A DNA stretch of 64,000 nucleotides from Fusarium oxysporum f. sp. lycopersici 4287 (Eukaryota; Ascomycota; Sordariomycetes; Hypocreales; Nectriaceae): positions 3,445,993-3,509,992 of the forward strand of contig NC_030988.1 in the NCBI RefSeq assembly GCF_000149955.1. The letters run 5' to 3'. The translations under genes and the position numbers were made by a program. The notes under the pieces are model-generated. The model was given only the letters and a program-made list of their open reading frames with translations, was not told the DNA's origin and searched no databases. Numbering within the stretch: the first letter of the stretch is position 1; each line of letters opens with the position of its first letter. Positions 32,909-44,404 of the stretch are shown here, one piece after another.

Positions 32909-33047
32909 AAATCCACCCAATCCATCCACGACATCGCCGATGGATTCGGTGGATTAGTCAATCCACTGGGGTTTTGCTAGTGGAGTGGACAGTGGAATCC
33001 ACGAGTGGATCCACTACGTGGATTGGGTGGAGTGGCTTTCAACCCTG
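32905..33047 (-). mobile_element. hAT-type MITE end, rich in GTGGA/TCCAC repeats
   Basis: On the minus strand it starts CAGGGTTGAAAGCCACTCC at 33047, a typical hAT terminus. It continues with many inverted and direct copies of TCCAC/GTGGA. Its first codons supply the stop that ends the truncated regulator frame upstream. The far terminus and 8-bp duplication could not be found, possibly because the foldback element adjoins it. Confidence 0.5.
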
Positions 33048-34335
33048 AAGAGCTCCAGTCATTAAGAGCCAAATCATCAGCTGAGAAGATATCCCATCGA
33101 CAAGCTCGAGGCCCAGTACGCAGTTTTTGTAGATAGTAGGAAAGCAATGGTAAGGGAGTTTGATATCTTGCCACTGCAGGAACACATGGTAAGAAAAGGC
33201 CAATAGCCCATGTCGTATAGCTTCATTGATCGAGCCGGCAGTGAAGTCCATGCGCAGCAGGCGATACATTACCGCAGTCATCGTTTCATGGATAGTCTGC
33301 GGGCGTATTAACTGCTGAGTCTGCGTCCCAATATTCACTAGCACACAAAATCTTCTCATAACTCGCCAAAGTGTCGCCAAACTGCTGTCCAAGCTTTCAG
33401 AAATCTCAATGTACCCTTGGGAACACATCTTGTCGTCCCAAGCTCGCAGTAGATTATGGGGATAATCCGGAACCGGCTGTGAATGCTGACTGAAGAACAC
33501 ATAGCTCGACCCATTGTGCGTCGCGATGCTAAGATCGCACCTATGAAGGATCAGTATTTAGCCGATGGCTATAAGTTGTTGGTATAGTTTACCTCAACAT
33601 CCCTACTTCAAGGGCTTTGCCCCTGAACACATATATACCTCCTCTCAGGTCCACCATTTTATGAAGGCCTTGCATATGCTGCTTTGATGTCTGATAATCC
33701 CCATCGAAATGTGCAGCTTCAGCAAGCTTCAAGACCACACTGATTGTAGAGTCGGAAACTTTTAGTTCTTCATCTTCCCCTAGAAGCCTTTACTTCAGAA
33801 GTGCCAGGCCTTTCTGGAAATGAAGCAACGCCGCTAAATTGATGATACTCTCCAGATGGCGAAGAACCCTGTCGATGAAGCTTTCCACTGCGAACGCCGT
33901 TATGTGAAGACCAACAGCGTCTCGTGCAATGGGGTAATGTCCCTCATTGTTCTCTTCCTGAAGGCCAATCGCCACCTTTAGAGGGAAGATAACCTTTCTT
34001 GCGAATGGTGTAACTTAGTTCATGTCAGTAAGGCGGAGGATTCTTGGAAACCTGAGTTACGAACCTTTAGCTATGTTTAAAAGCATCAGCAGCTCTATAT
34101 CAGCAGCAAACTCGGCAAAAGACAAATCCGAGCCGACACGGCTAGGTATTAGTGAAGTATACAAGCTGCCCACTTCTTCCAGCTTAATTCGTGCTGTCTG
34201 AGTGTAAACAGCCATTGTCCTTTCCCTCCTGCCGATCGTTGGCTGACCCTTGTCTGGGCGAACTTTTTTCTTCTTCCCTCGCATGACATGGCTTCTGATG
34301 AGCTTCCTCGTGACTGCATCGACGGATGGATTCAG
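33042..34335 (-). pseudogene. Fungal-specific regulator (DUF3468 type), truncated at both ends
   Basis: Coding pieces in order are LNPSVDAVTRKLIRSHVMRG after an acceptor GACAG (about 34335), ending LLMLLNIAK at 34065; a 51-bp intron; KVIFPLKVAIGLQEENN from 34013; a short intron near 33545-33595; and the C-terminal part from MFFSQHSQPVPDYP to LLMTGAL. RKLIRSHVMRG is the hallmark N-terminal motif of regulators without a zinc cluster. The 5' exon is missing where dispersed-repeat sequence begins. A TAA interrupts LALLK/RLLGEDEELKVS at about 33790, although a cryptic 51-bp intron could remove it. The 3' end runs into a hAT-type terminus. Confidence 0.75.
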
Positions 34336-34379
34336 ATCCTGTCATATTGAAAGTCTTGGCACGTCCCTTTTGTTTGCCT

Positions 34380-34610
34380 AACGTGGTAATGTTGAACAGA
34401 AGGCATACGCTGGGGTCTCACGTGCAAACAGGGATCTTTTAAGATTTCGCACGTAAATAGTAGAGAGTTCAGGGGTAGATTTAAAACAGCACAACCTGAA
34501 TACACCAATCTGAATCAGTGGACCGAATATACGTAATGCCTGACAGGTAAAGGTTTAAGGCGGAGCATATATACCCTGGCACAACGACAACGGATGACAA
34601 ATCCCAGACA
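34380..34610 (+). repeat. Dispersed repeat family, copy 2
   Basis: Collinear with 20390-20600: GCTGGGGTCTCACGTGCAAA, then ACCTGAATACACCAATCTGA, then GACCGAATATACGTAATGCC. It lies exactly where the first exon of the neighbouring regulator should be. Confidence 0.6.
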
Positions 34611-34855
34611 AATCCCATAATGTGGGGTTAATCAGGGTGCCAAGACAACTTTTTGTTTGCCGTTTCGAGTATAGCGGCCGGTATTTGCGTCACTATCACG
34701 GATTCGGCGCAGATTTCGGATGTTGGGCCCCCTGTCAGCGTTCGCCATAAACTTTCTATAAAAGTGCTCAGGAATTCGTTTCATATCATGGTATCTGAGA
34801 CTTGACAGTCCTGACCTATTTATCTTGCAGAGACTTAATAACTTAATCCTTTTCA

Positions 34856-35818
34856 ATGAATTCTCTACGGAAGTCTGTCCTAATCACCGGCTGCTCTGCT
34901 GGTGGTATTGGCGGAGCATTGGCCGATGCGTTTCACGCCAAAGGTTACCACGTCTTCGCAACTGCACGTAACCCATCAAAATTGCCGCCGAGTCTCTCCA
35001 GTGCGGCAAATGTCACGGTTCTGAAGCTAGACGTGTTATCCACGGAGTCGATCGCCGCTGCTGTTGAAAGCGTCAAGAGCCAAACCGGTGGTGGGCTCGA
35101 TGTTCTCGTCAACAATAGTGGCGGGGGCTACACTTTACCGGCTTTGGATGTTTCGATTGAGGAGAGCAAGAAGCTGTTCGAACTAAACTTCTGGGCTCCA
35201 TTGACTATGCTTCAAGCCTTTGCCCCTCTTCTGATCAAGACCAAAGGATGCATTGTGAACAATTCCTCTGTTAACGCAATCGCCCCTATGCCGCTCATGA
35301 GTGATTGCCAGATTCTCTTTATAGCCATTTTCTAATAGCCTAGGCATTTACAACAGCTCCAAGGCTGCTCTTTTCTCGGCCAGTGAGACATGGCGTCACG
35401 AACTTCAACCTCCCGGAATTCGTACTATTACCCTGCTTATCTCCGCGGTCAAAACCAACTTTTTTTTCTGAACATCATGCGGCCCATGTACCTGATTATT
35501 CCCAGTACTTTGAGATTAGGGACTTCATTCATGGCCTTGTTGATGGCCGCATGCAAGAGAATGGAATAAGTGCGAAGCAGTATGCGACTAAAGTAGTCGG
35601 TGAGGTCGAAAAAGGCACAGGCGGAGTGGTCTGGGCCGGCAAAGACGCTTCAATCCTCCGTCTACTGTCGTGGCTGTTATCACAGTCCGTTTTTGTAAGA
35701 CTTGAGCTATCTCTGATATTGAATCGATATCTAATTGCAAATGTAGGATATGGTAGTGCAGAGCGTCATTCCGATTGCTCGTGAGATGGCTAAAGCTACA
35801 CGACGGAAACTAGCCTAA
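34856..35818 (+). CDS. Short-chain dehydrogenase/reductase, three exons, frameshift in T8
   Basis: Exon 1 (34856-35300) has the cofactor motif TGCSAGGIGGALA and NNSGGGY. A 43-bp intron ends at 35343, and exon 2 opens with the catalytic YNSSK. Exon 3 (35747-35818) follows a 52-bp intron and ends REMAKATRRKLA. This matches classical SDRs of the AYR1/DHRS type, NADP(H)-linked. In exon 2 a run of eight T at 35460-35467 puts VKTNF and FFSEHHAAHVPDYS in different frames; seven T would restore a continuous frame. Either the gene is broken or this is a homopolymer sequencing error. The rest shows no decay. Confidence 0.8.
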
Positions 35819-36429
35819 GAGACCTCAACTTCCCAGAAAGGAGCTGCGCTGTCAACTGCTGGGAAGATTGTGGGAACACGACGGCTTGGAATGCGCCAGG
35901 AAGCCTTGCTGTGGAGGAATATCGGAGCACGACTAGACGGACAGGGGTCGGGTCAGGAAACGTGCAGGAGTAACTTGCTTTATAAGCGGGCCGTAGATAC
36001 AAGCGAGTCGCGGATTTTCCTACCACTTTCCGATAGCGCCAAATTGCAGCAGCACCACGCCTTGAATCCTTTCAACCCCAAGCTTCCTGTCTGATTAGGC
36101 GCGTCATGCGCGAGGAACTAGCGTTTAGAAGGGGGGGACTGCAATTCTTGAGAAGTTAGAATTTTGACCGTGGCACTTCAACTTTTCGATCACTACTGTA
36201 CCACGACCATGAGTTCTAACATAGAATCAGGCTCGTCTGATGTAATCTAACAGTTCATTCTGCTTCCTCAATATAAAATCCTTATATGTCAAGTGTGTCA
36301 GTTCGGGTGCGTTGCTGGTGAAGTTGCTACGCACTTGCGAACACGGCATCATGACATAAACGCGGAGAGCCGACGCAAACTAGCAAAAACAATTCAAATA
36401 CTCCCCCATATATTACAAAACCAGTCTTA
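35819..36429. other. Intergenic, no recognised feature
   Basis: The 3' flank of the SDR gene, up to the OrsD-type relic. No gene or repeat structure was found. Confidence 0.4.
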
Positions 36430-36725
36430 GCTCGATCAAATACAATATCCACCGCCGACGATCCAACCCATTATTTGTCTTGGTGCACCAAAGCGGGATG
36501 GACTCAAGTGTCGAATATGCGGCACGTTTCTGCCTCAGGTTCCAAAGATTCAAGCTCATTGTGCCAAAAGCACCAGTGGATTAATCCAAGATGCAAAGGA
36601 AGGTCATCGACGGAATCCCCAACGCCTCCCGCTGAACTACCATGGATTGCTGGAATCAGCTGTCAACGATTTTTCTCTTCCAGGTCAGGCAACAAATGGT
36701 TCCAAGTCGACCAAAATAGTAATAG
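36430..36725 (+). pseudogene. OrsD/DUF3505-type zinc-finger relic
   Basis: One frame reads PIICLGAPKRDGLKCRICGT, then FLPQVPKIQAHC, a C-x2-C..H finger of the DUF3505 type. After a frame change near 36600 it continues GISCQRFFSSRSGNKWFQV, the family's CQRFF..F-x-V signature. Only the second finger region survives. It runs directly into dispersed-repeat sequence at about 36710. No large downstream domains remain. Confidence 0.6.
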
Positions 36726-36800
36726 ACAGAAAATATATCAATCTGGATCAATGGACCGAATACACGTAATGTCTGACAGGTGCGACCGTTACACAGTGGT
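36705..36800 (+). repeat. Dispersed repeat family, copy 3 (partial)
   Basis: The block ATATCAATCTGGATCAATGG, then ACCGAATACACGTAATGTCT matches the corresponding part of copies 1 and 2. It abuts the OrsD-type relic. Confidence 0.55.
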
Positions 36801-37306
36801 TCCCGCCTCGTCCGGACGACGACAACAGAGAGACAGGCCAGGCAAAACGTTTGAAATTCCAAAGCTGTGGCTATCTGGTGATACAGTTCACTTCGCTGAC
36901 ACAATTCGCATTGGTAATGGGTGGTCGAATGTGCGTGGCCAGTCATGTTGCTTCGCGCGCGCTGTGCACTGTCATTCTCTACCTTGTCACGCATTTCCAG
37001 ATCCTCCCGGCCCCGGAATTATCTGATCCTACGGCTTGGAACCCTTTGGAGGGCTTGCTAAGCAAGGGAAACCATCAAGCGAGACCAAAAGCAAAGAAAG
37101 TCAGATTGGTGCCCAGGGACTTGGCTACAACAAAGAGAATGCTTTCGCTGTCTCATTGAGCAAGGGCAAAGTGATATGGCATAGTGATATCAATTCAGGG
37201 GTCAGGTCTATACAAGAAGAGCACAATAACAGATCTATGATACGGATATTTGTGCCTACGAACAGTGTAATGAACCGGTTGGTCTTCATCCCTCTGAGGG
37301 TACGTC
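36801..37306. other. Intergenic, no recognised feature
   Basis: The 3' flank of the secreted-protein gene. Frames present are short and without known motifs. Confidence 0.4.
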
Positions 37307-38980
37307 TCATTCGAACTCAATGATAATCTCAGGGGCGCCCTCAAATCCAGGAGGCATCGTATGAACCAAACTCCAATAATTGTAGTCGTAAATTGGACTT
37401 CCTAAACCACCATATCGGCCAGCGAATGTGACCTTCGGCACGGGATTTGCATTTCCAGAGACAGATATCGAGATGCCTTGAATGTCAGCCCACGACTGGA
37501 CATCCCTCTTCGCAAGTGAGGGAGAGGCCACAAAAGTGAATACAGAACTGCTGGTCCCCTCAGGATAAGTCACTTTCAGCTTCTTTGGCGAGACTTGCAT
37601 CAGGACGTGGGCCTCAGTAGGACGGAGCTGGGTGTTGCGTCAGTAAAGACAGGAGTGAATTCTGAAGCCGTATTAACTTACGCTGAGCCATCCGATGCTA
37701 TCATCTCCATAAGCCCAATGTGCAACAGCGGGATGGAACTGGGCCTTGTTATTCGACGGTCCGTTTGCGCTCTGCGTCCGATACGACTGAGCTCCGATCA
37801 TCAGCGACTCGCTGAGCCACGTCGTGATATTACGGGTATCAAGGTCGTAGGGCGGATAGTAGGCCTTCCCTTTGTATGTCCTCTCTCCATCAAATATCTT
37901 CAGTGACTCCTTAAGATCCTCCGAAAGCAATGAGTTGTGGAATTCCGAGTGGACGGCAATGAGTGGCGCCCAAGCCCAGTCACGGGCATGGCTCATGACT
38001 TCCGGGTACTGCCATACACCCGCCTCTTTTCTACCGATAATGGGTGCGAGAAAGTGGGATAGGATGCCGAGAGACTTGGTCATGTCGAACGTGTATGAAC
38101 GGTCCCATGGACCAGCGAGGTTCCGCATCCCCGGATTCCACAGTTGCGATGTGTAATTCCAGACACCGCGCAGGAGATCTGGACCTCTTTGGGAGAGAAT
38201 ACTATCCCCATGGCCATACTTACACCATAGTGTAAGACCAAAGAGTGAAATGCCGGTGTAAGTCGCTGAGTTGAATTCAGAAAGCGTATCATGCAAGTCA
38301 AAGAGGTCAATAATCTTCTTCGCATAATCCTCTCCAGCCTGTGTCATATTGTCATCGCCTATTTGGCGACCGGTCCAGCTTGTCTCGATTGCACGCATGA
38401 TTGCAGTGTTACTGTAAGATGGATAGAGGTTATCTCCGTTCACACCACCCTCGCGGTATGAGCCGCCAATGCTGCAGTTACGTAGACTTTCCAGTATAAG
38501 CCCCTTCAAATCGTCAGACAACAGGTCACCGAACTCTTCGTATATCGTGATGAAGCTGAGACCGACGAAGCCTCGCCAGTTCGGGTCCCACGATCCGTAC
38601 ATGCGGGCAGGGTACCATGGTGTTCCAACAGTTGGCTCCTCCGGCTCTCGCGTATAGTCGCCATACCACAAGTCTTTGGGGTTGTCATGCTGGTCCTTGA
38701 TGACGTATCTTATGACATCCTCAGCCCTTGAGGCGTCACCGTCGCCGTTCCGTGCAAGAAGTCCGACCGCATACCATGTAGAGGCTAGTGTCTCGTGGTT
38801 CATTGCCGCCTTAGATTCGAGGTCATATAGCTGTGAGATCTTCGGGTCGTAGAACTTGTCCATCCACTCCATAGAGTCTTCAACCATTGCTTTCGCCTCT
38901 CCTAGTAGCGCCCATGATTGCGCAACATGCTGGGTAAGAACGCCAAGGAGGCAAGCATGCACCCCACTAGAGACCTTCAT
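37307..38980 (-). CDS. Predicted secreted protein, probable alpha/alpha-toroid fold, two exons, 539 aa
   Basis: Exon 1 is 38980-37682 and exon 2 is 37627-37307, joined across a 54-bp intron (GTAAGT..CCAG), giving WLS-LRPTEAHVLMQ. The N-terminus (MKVSSGVHACLLGVLTQHVA) looks like a signal peptide. The body is rich in helix pairs with aromatic motifs (MYGSWDPNWRGFVGLSFITI, NLYPSYSNTAIMRA, GPWDRSYTFDM). This resembles fungal six-hairpin or alginate-lyase-like toroids acting on polysaccharides. The C-terminal 100 residues look beta-rich (VTYPEGTSSSVFTFVASP). I cannot name the substrate or assign a CAZy family. Confidence 0.75.
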
Positions 38981-41043
38981 ATTGGCTTCAAAGATTGGAA
39001 AGGATCAAGATGTCTCTTTTGTCCGGTCTGATCAAGAAGGTGACGAATCTCAGTGAGGATGATCAGCTACCGTGATAGAGCAAAGGTTATCTGAACAGCC
39101 GCAAAGGACTGAGGCAGACATTGCATATTTGTATTGAGTCCTCTTGCTGGTTGGATTCAGCGCGCATCTTGTGGTTCTGTGTCTTCGTCTCCTAATCCAA
39201 ATCCTACCTCAAAAGCAAAGCCAGCTGCTATTCGTTGGAAAGCGGTATGAGTGACACCTTGGTGACCAAATCGTGCATGTGGAAAGTCCAATGCATCCTG
39301 GCTCATACTTGGTTAGCAACAGGTAAGTGGCTCAAGAGGCTTACATGCTAAATTCATCCATTACTGCGCAGCCGATACCGCATTATGCCTACTATGCGAG
39401 CCCGATACCTTCAACTAGGTCTATAATGTCGCGATTTGGTTATTCCTGGCTTATCGAGGGCATATCCAAGATCCTTAGTGGCATAGTCTAAACGTCTTTG
39501 CTTTACTGTACTATTTCTGTGATTTTTCACTCTGAAATACCTATGAGTGGCGGGCGCGCTTAGACTGAGGCACGGGCCGCAACGGTCATTCCGCAAAAAA
39601 AATAACCTTCTCACAGGCGAATCAACCTTATTGGTTGAGTATTTCTGAGCCATTAGGGATGCGGCTGAGGGGCCCGGGGCTACATTTTAGGAAGCCAGCG
39701 CTTACGAAATTCGTGCCAGTCCCAGCGAACATGGCTATCCAGCTGCCATAATGTTTGTGCGCAAAAGTGGGGATGGCTTAATGATTGAGCTCTGTGACGA
39801 CAGTCAAATAGAGTCGGTGAGCGACGCATCTTTAACCATGACTACCCGGATTTGCTATAATTGATATGTCATATTTCTCGAGACATTGGAGAAGCAGTAT
39901 TTATCAAATACTGTAGACCTGGGATGGTTGTGAAGGATTTGACGTTTGGTCTTCGTTTTTAGCCTCCAGACTCCAGGCCCTCGAAACAAGACCGAATGGT
40001 CGCTGGGAAAAAATTGGGTGGGGACGGGACCAAAGAGAATGTACGGGCGTTAGGTTTCACCAGTCTCCCCTCCCCTCCGTCCTAAACTCTAGTCCAGATT
40101 AGGGCTTCTACCACCATCACAATACGGTGTTAGGTCTCATTCAGTAGCACGGCAGTTTTGGCAGTCACCCATCGCTGTGTTTAGCCATGACGCCATCTTA
40201 GCTCGTATGAGGGATCTTGATAGTGAGATGCTGTTGGGCTTACCCGGGCGGCAGCATCGGCGCCAGAGTACGTACGGAAAGGGGTTGTAGATGCTCCATG
40301 GCCTCATTGACTGTAAGACCAACGGCCGTGGATGAGGTTATCTATGGATATTACTTACCATTTGATCATGGCAGATCAGAGTTACGTCGAACAGTAGGGT
40401 AGCTGTCTATCAAACCTCTGCCTTCAACCCGACGCTGCACGATATCGCTTGAAACGTTGGGGTCTGAGGTTCAGGCATCAGTAAATTGGGGCTAGCGGAG
40501 GGCAGGGGGCTTCAGCACCAGCAGCAACCTTGTATCCTACACCTAGGATGCGACCTGTGGTATTCTGAAGCACGACATCCAATATGAATGATATTGAAAC
40601 CTACCAATTACCAAGAGAAGCAACGAAGAGACAGAAGGATTCGCTCCACTGCGCCACCCCCTAGCAAAACAAGCTGCATTGTGGCTCTTAAACCTCGCAA
40701 GCCCTGGATTCAGGAATAAGGGTCAAAGCGGGTAACGGTGGGAAAGAGCCGAGGTCAGGAATGGCATGGTGACAATGGAGCGGGGACGGACCAGGGTTAG
40801 CTGTGAGTGGTGGGGAAGCGGTGATCAGTACAAGAGTAGCCTATACTCCGCGTCATAGACCCAAATAGATGTCTGCAGATGATCAATAACCTCCACGGCT
40901 TTCTGGGCTGCTGCGACCACCATTCATGTTTGATGCCGTATCTGGTTAACTCCGTGTGCCTCGTCTGCATCCTAAGCATTTGCAAAAGCTTATTCTGGAT
41001 GCCCGGGCCTGATCCCGCTTCACCTACTCAAGCATTATTATCA
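38981..41043. other. Long intergenic stretch without a recognised gene
   Basis: Small frames occur at 39411-39653 and 40137-40400, but none has a domain or convincing structure. The region probably consists of decayed repeats. Confidence 0.4.
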
Positions 41044-41183
41044 GAAACGCACTGCGTTTCCTGTTTTTGACCAATCATCGTCCAAAATCTCCGACCCATA
41101 TTTCTTTCGATGGAAACGCAGTGCGTTTCCTATGCCGCACTAATGGAAATTAAAAACCTAAAACACGAAACGCGACGCGTTTC
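41044..41183. promoter_or_regulatory. Array A of three perfect 17-19 bp palindromes
   Basis: GAAACGCACTGCGTTTC (41044), GGAAACGCAGTGCGTTTCC (41112) and GAAACGCGACGCGTTTC (41167) are perfect dyads with a one-base centre. Their starts are spaced 68 and 55 bp apart. The array is homologous to array B at 48259 and is followed, as there, by an OrsD/DUF3505-like segment. Dimeric protein binding sites or recombination sites are possible; the role is inferred. Confidence 0.75.
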
Positions 41184-41339
41184 CGTCGGCTAACCCTTGT
41201 CAAGTTCAACAACTTGATCACTCCAGACCCAAACAACAGCATTTTACCATCGTTTGCTGAACCTGACATATCTATCGTCTTCGTACAACATCTACTCAAT
41301 CTCCTCCACTTTATCCTATCTTATATACTTTTCTATGCT

Positions 41340-41435
41340 TAGTCGTAATGGACCTCTTCCCTACTCTTCTATTCCTAATTGTCGTGTACCCCTGTTCACT
41401 TCTCAAGTGCCTGTCTATCTCCGGTTTATTCCCAT
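41340..41435 (+). pseudogene. Possible OrsD/DUF3505 N-terminal relic
   Basis: The segment SIPNCRVPLFTSQVPVYLRF resembles the C-x-x-C..SQV..HLR..H first-finger region of OrsD-type proteins, with cysteine and histidine ligands lost. It sits about 150 bp past palindrome array A, as the intact gene does after array B. The identification rests on a short match and is tentative. Confidence 0.3.
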
Positions 41436-41999
41436 GTAATCCATACTGTGGCGAGTTATTTGTCCCATTTTGAGAGACGGTCTGAGCACGCGTCACATAC
41501 GCAAATCCAGTAGGCAATTGCAGCTTAAGTTTTCAGCGACACAACCAATATCTCTTGTCTTTTGTAGCTTCATCAGATCCTTAGATACTTAATAATATAG
41601 GAGCGCATTCGTTTTTTTTAATTGAATATTTTTTCCTTCTACAGCTCATAATTAAACTAGAAGGCTTCATATTAAATCAGTCGCAGAGCAGGGTCCAGCG
41701 TTACACCTTCCGAATCAAGCTAGTGGCTCAGAGACGTCGCATTATGAGTCGTTGAAATCTAATTATTGGTTGCATGGCCGCGCCAGGCATGGATGAAAAG
41801 AGAAGCAGCTGCATATTTACAACCCCCACAGATAACAAAGCAACCCGCGTCTACACGAACCTCCACAGCCATCCCTGGATTGTGCTGTCTGATTCTTGGA
41901 AACTATCAACTCCGTTCTTTATTGAGTGCTGAACAGGGCGGGGTAATAAGACATGCAGGACTAAGTGCCACTGAAGGGATAGATAACAGAGCTTATTCC
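41436..41999. other. Intergenic, no recognised feature
   Basis: No gene or clear repeat was found between the palindrome array A relic and the large inverted repeat. Confidence 0.4.
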
Positions 42000-43690
42000 T
42001 TCCCCGAGGAAAGAGAAAACAGCCTTAGTCTATAGCCGTTTTCGGTTTTAATATAAACCCTATTAAAATCCCTAAAATGGCTTGCTTGACCGGCCGCAGC
42101 CATAAAAGCCCCTCAGCACAGACTAACCACACAGGGCTTAATAGCAGGCAGCTGACCACACAGCGATGGAAGCATAGGCCCATCGGGCGTTCAGTGGCAC
42201 TTGTGACAGACTGACAAGTGCAGGCGAGCGACTCAAAAGCGGCTAGACGAGTCACTTAGTGGTGCGAGAGGACAATTGCGGCATGGCAGTGAGGGGAACC
42301 GAATAGGCAATCATTAGCTGTCGTATGTTTCCTCAATTGTGAGGTGACACGCTTTACCCCGCAAACCATATTAGCATCAAGTTGTTGTTAGGCAGATCGG
42401 CCCGCTCTGCGAAGATAGCTAAGACCTGACGAAGGAACCTGTATTATGGATCCGCCCTTAAAGAAAAAAGCAGCCTGCTGCATTATACGTATTGGCTGTA
42501 ATAGAGCTTCCTATCTCACCTCATTATGGATACCGACGAGTTGCTTCGTCTCTGGTGGCGGGGGTGCGCCATTTTCTCAGCCAACGTAGCCGAAATCTCC
42601 TCGGCCCGTTGCTGCCTGATACTTAAACCGGCGGCCACACTAAAAGCAATCATATACTTTGCCAGCCGAATTGCACATTACCACCGTCGAGCTGAGGTGG
42701 CTAGCTGTAAGGTTGCAGGACTTGTTCCCGACTGTCGAATGTTCGAAGGAGGCCTGAGCGTTGGTCTGACTAAATGCCCTTTTTTCCGTCCTTGCAGCTT
42801 TATGGATCTTGGCATGGGAGATTACCATGTACCGGTAGATCAGAGCCCCACCATAGCCATCCATAATGAAGAACCATCAGTTCCCTGCCGGACTTGAATG
42901 TCACAGAGGGTTAATTGGTCCATAATCAACGCTCGGGCCTCCTTCGAACGGACGGCAGTTGATGAGCTGACCCTGCAACTTTGCACCTAGCCACCTCAGC
43001 TCGACAAAGGCAAATATGCAATACGGCTGGCAAAGTTCATTACTGCTTTTGCGTTGTCGCAGGTTTGCATCTTAGGGAGAAACGATTTAAAGACATTTGC
43101 CCAATATGAGTTATAAAAATGCCGCATCTTGCCGGTTTTACCTACCTTCTCTGCCACCACCCACAGCAACTCATCGGTATTTATTTTCTAGGACGAGAGA
43201 GGAATCTCGGTTACAGCCAATACCTCTAATGCAGCAGGAGGTTTTCTTCTTCAAGGTCGAATCAGTAATACAGATCACCTGGTCAGGACTCGGCGATCTC
43301 CGCGGAGCAGGCCGGTGTGCCCAACAACGACTTAATGCTGAGATGGTGGGCGGATAGACCTGTCACCTCACAACCGAGGAACGCACTACAGCTAATGATT
43401 GCCCATTCGTTCCCATCGTATCGAATTGCTCGCCTGCATTTGTTATTTTGTGACAAGTGTCATTGTACACCCGATGGTCCTGTGCATCAGCTACGTGGTC
43501 AGCTGCCCGCCACTAAGTCCCTGTGTGCATACAGACGAGCATGTGTCCAAGTCTGCTTTTCTTACCCCACCAAAAGGGCTGTTGTGGCTGCAGCCGGCCA
43601 AGCAAGCCGTTTTCAAGCCTTCGACAGGGTTTACATCAAAACCGAAAACGGCAATACACCAAGGCTGTTTTCTCTTTTCCCCAAGAGCTT
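42000..43690. repeat. Large decayed inverted repeat, arms of about 790 bp
   Basis: The left arm (about 42000-42795) and right arm (about 42905-43690) are inverted copies. Matched landmarks include GGCAATCATTAGCTGT (42307 and the complement near 43396), CAAGTTGTTGTTAGGCAGA against AAGTCGTTGTTGGGCACA, CTTTGCCAGCCG, CGAGCTGAGGTGGCTAG, and AAAACCGAAAACGGC near the outer ends. I estimate identity at about 75-80 percent by eye. The centre is about 110 bp. Fragmentary frames in the arms (NTDELLW.., RPVKQAI / QPAKQAV) suggest coding ancestry, but no family is recognised. It may be two head-to-head element copies or a foldback transposon. Confidence 0.75.
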
Positions 43691-44404
43691 CAGAAATTGT
43701 CCAAACCGGCTGGCAATGCAGAGAGTTTTGGGCCAGCTAGCTCCATCGCGCAATAGTAGTCTCTAATACTCTTCAACAGTTTGCCTTTCAGCTGACGTTG
43801 ATACCAAAAGTGGGATTTAATGACGGCGCCAGGTCGAATAGATGCCTTACAAAGCCGCCAGAGCAGCATCTAGTATTACTCGTTCAATTTGATATAACCC
43901 CCCATTGTATTACTGCTTGATTTGGTCTCATCAGATTATTCCTCGTGACTAGATAAAATAAAGTAGTAGATGTTGTTCTGTTTAAATTCCAACTCGTGAG
44001 CTGCTCTGTGCTGCATAACCCTTACCCCAGATCGGCGCTAGCTAACCCTAAGCACCATTCAGGGACTCACCTTCGACCAAAGCGACGAGGCCGCAATAAT
44101 GTACGTTGGCCCCGCAACCCCATTTTGGTGGAGAATTTGACTCATATCGCCTGCGAATAATACATAGGGCTGTCTCATACTTTTGCGCCCAACCTAGCAA
44201 GCTAGATTGGCTCACCTGGGGCCCTCGCCCCACATAAGGTAAAGGGTAATGATCTTTCGATACGTCGATGGATAACTTGGGTTAGTCAGCCTGCATAAAG
44301 CCATCAGATCATCTAGCAGGAACTGATCAGCTGGCAGGTATGTGTTTCCTCATCACCGTCCTCATATGATGTGAAAATTCTCAACACACAAGATCGTCAA
44401 AGCC
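43691..44404. other. Intergenic, 5' flank of the NACHT gene
   Basis: No gene or repeat is recognised. The promoter of the NACHT gene lies here. Confidence 0.45.

Noticed and set aside
33790..33792. Treating the TAA in the truncated regulator as spliced out
   Set aside because: A 51-bp GT-AG interval is possible, but it would delete a segment (RLLGEDEELKVSDSTIS) that looks conserved in the family, so a true nonsense change is preferred.
42526..42897. 123-codon plus-strand frame inside the inverted repeat
   Set aside because: The matching arm does not keep the same frame, so the openness is not conserved between the two copies.
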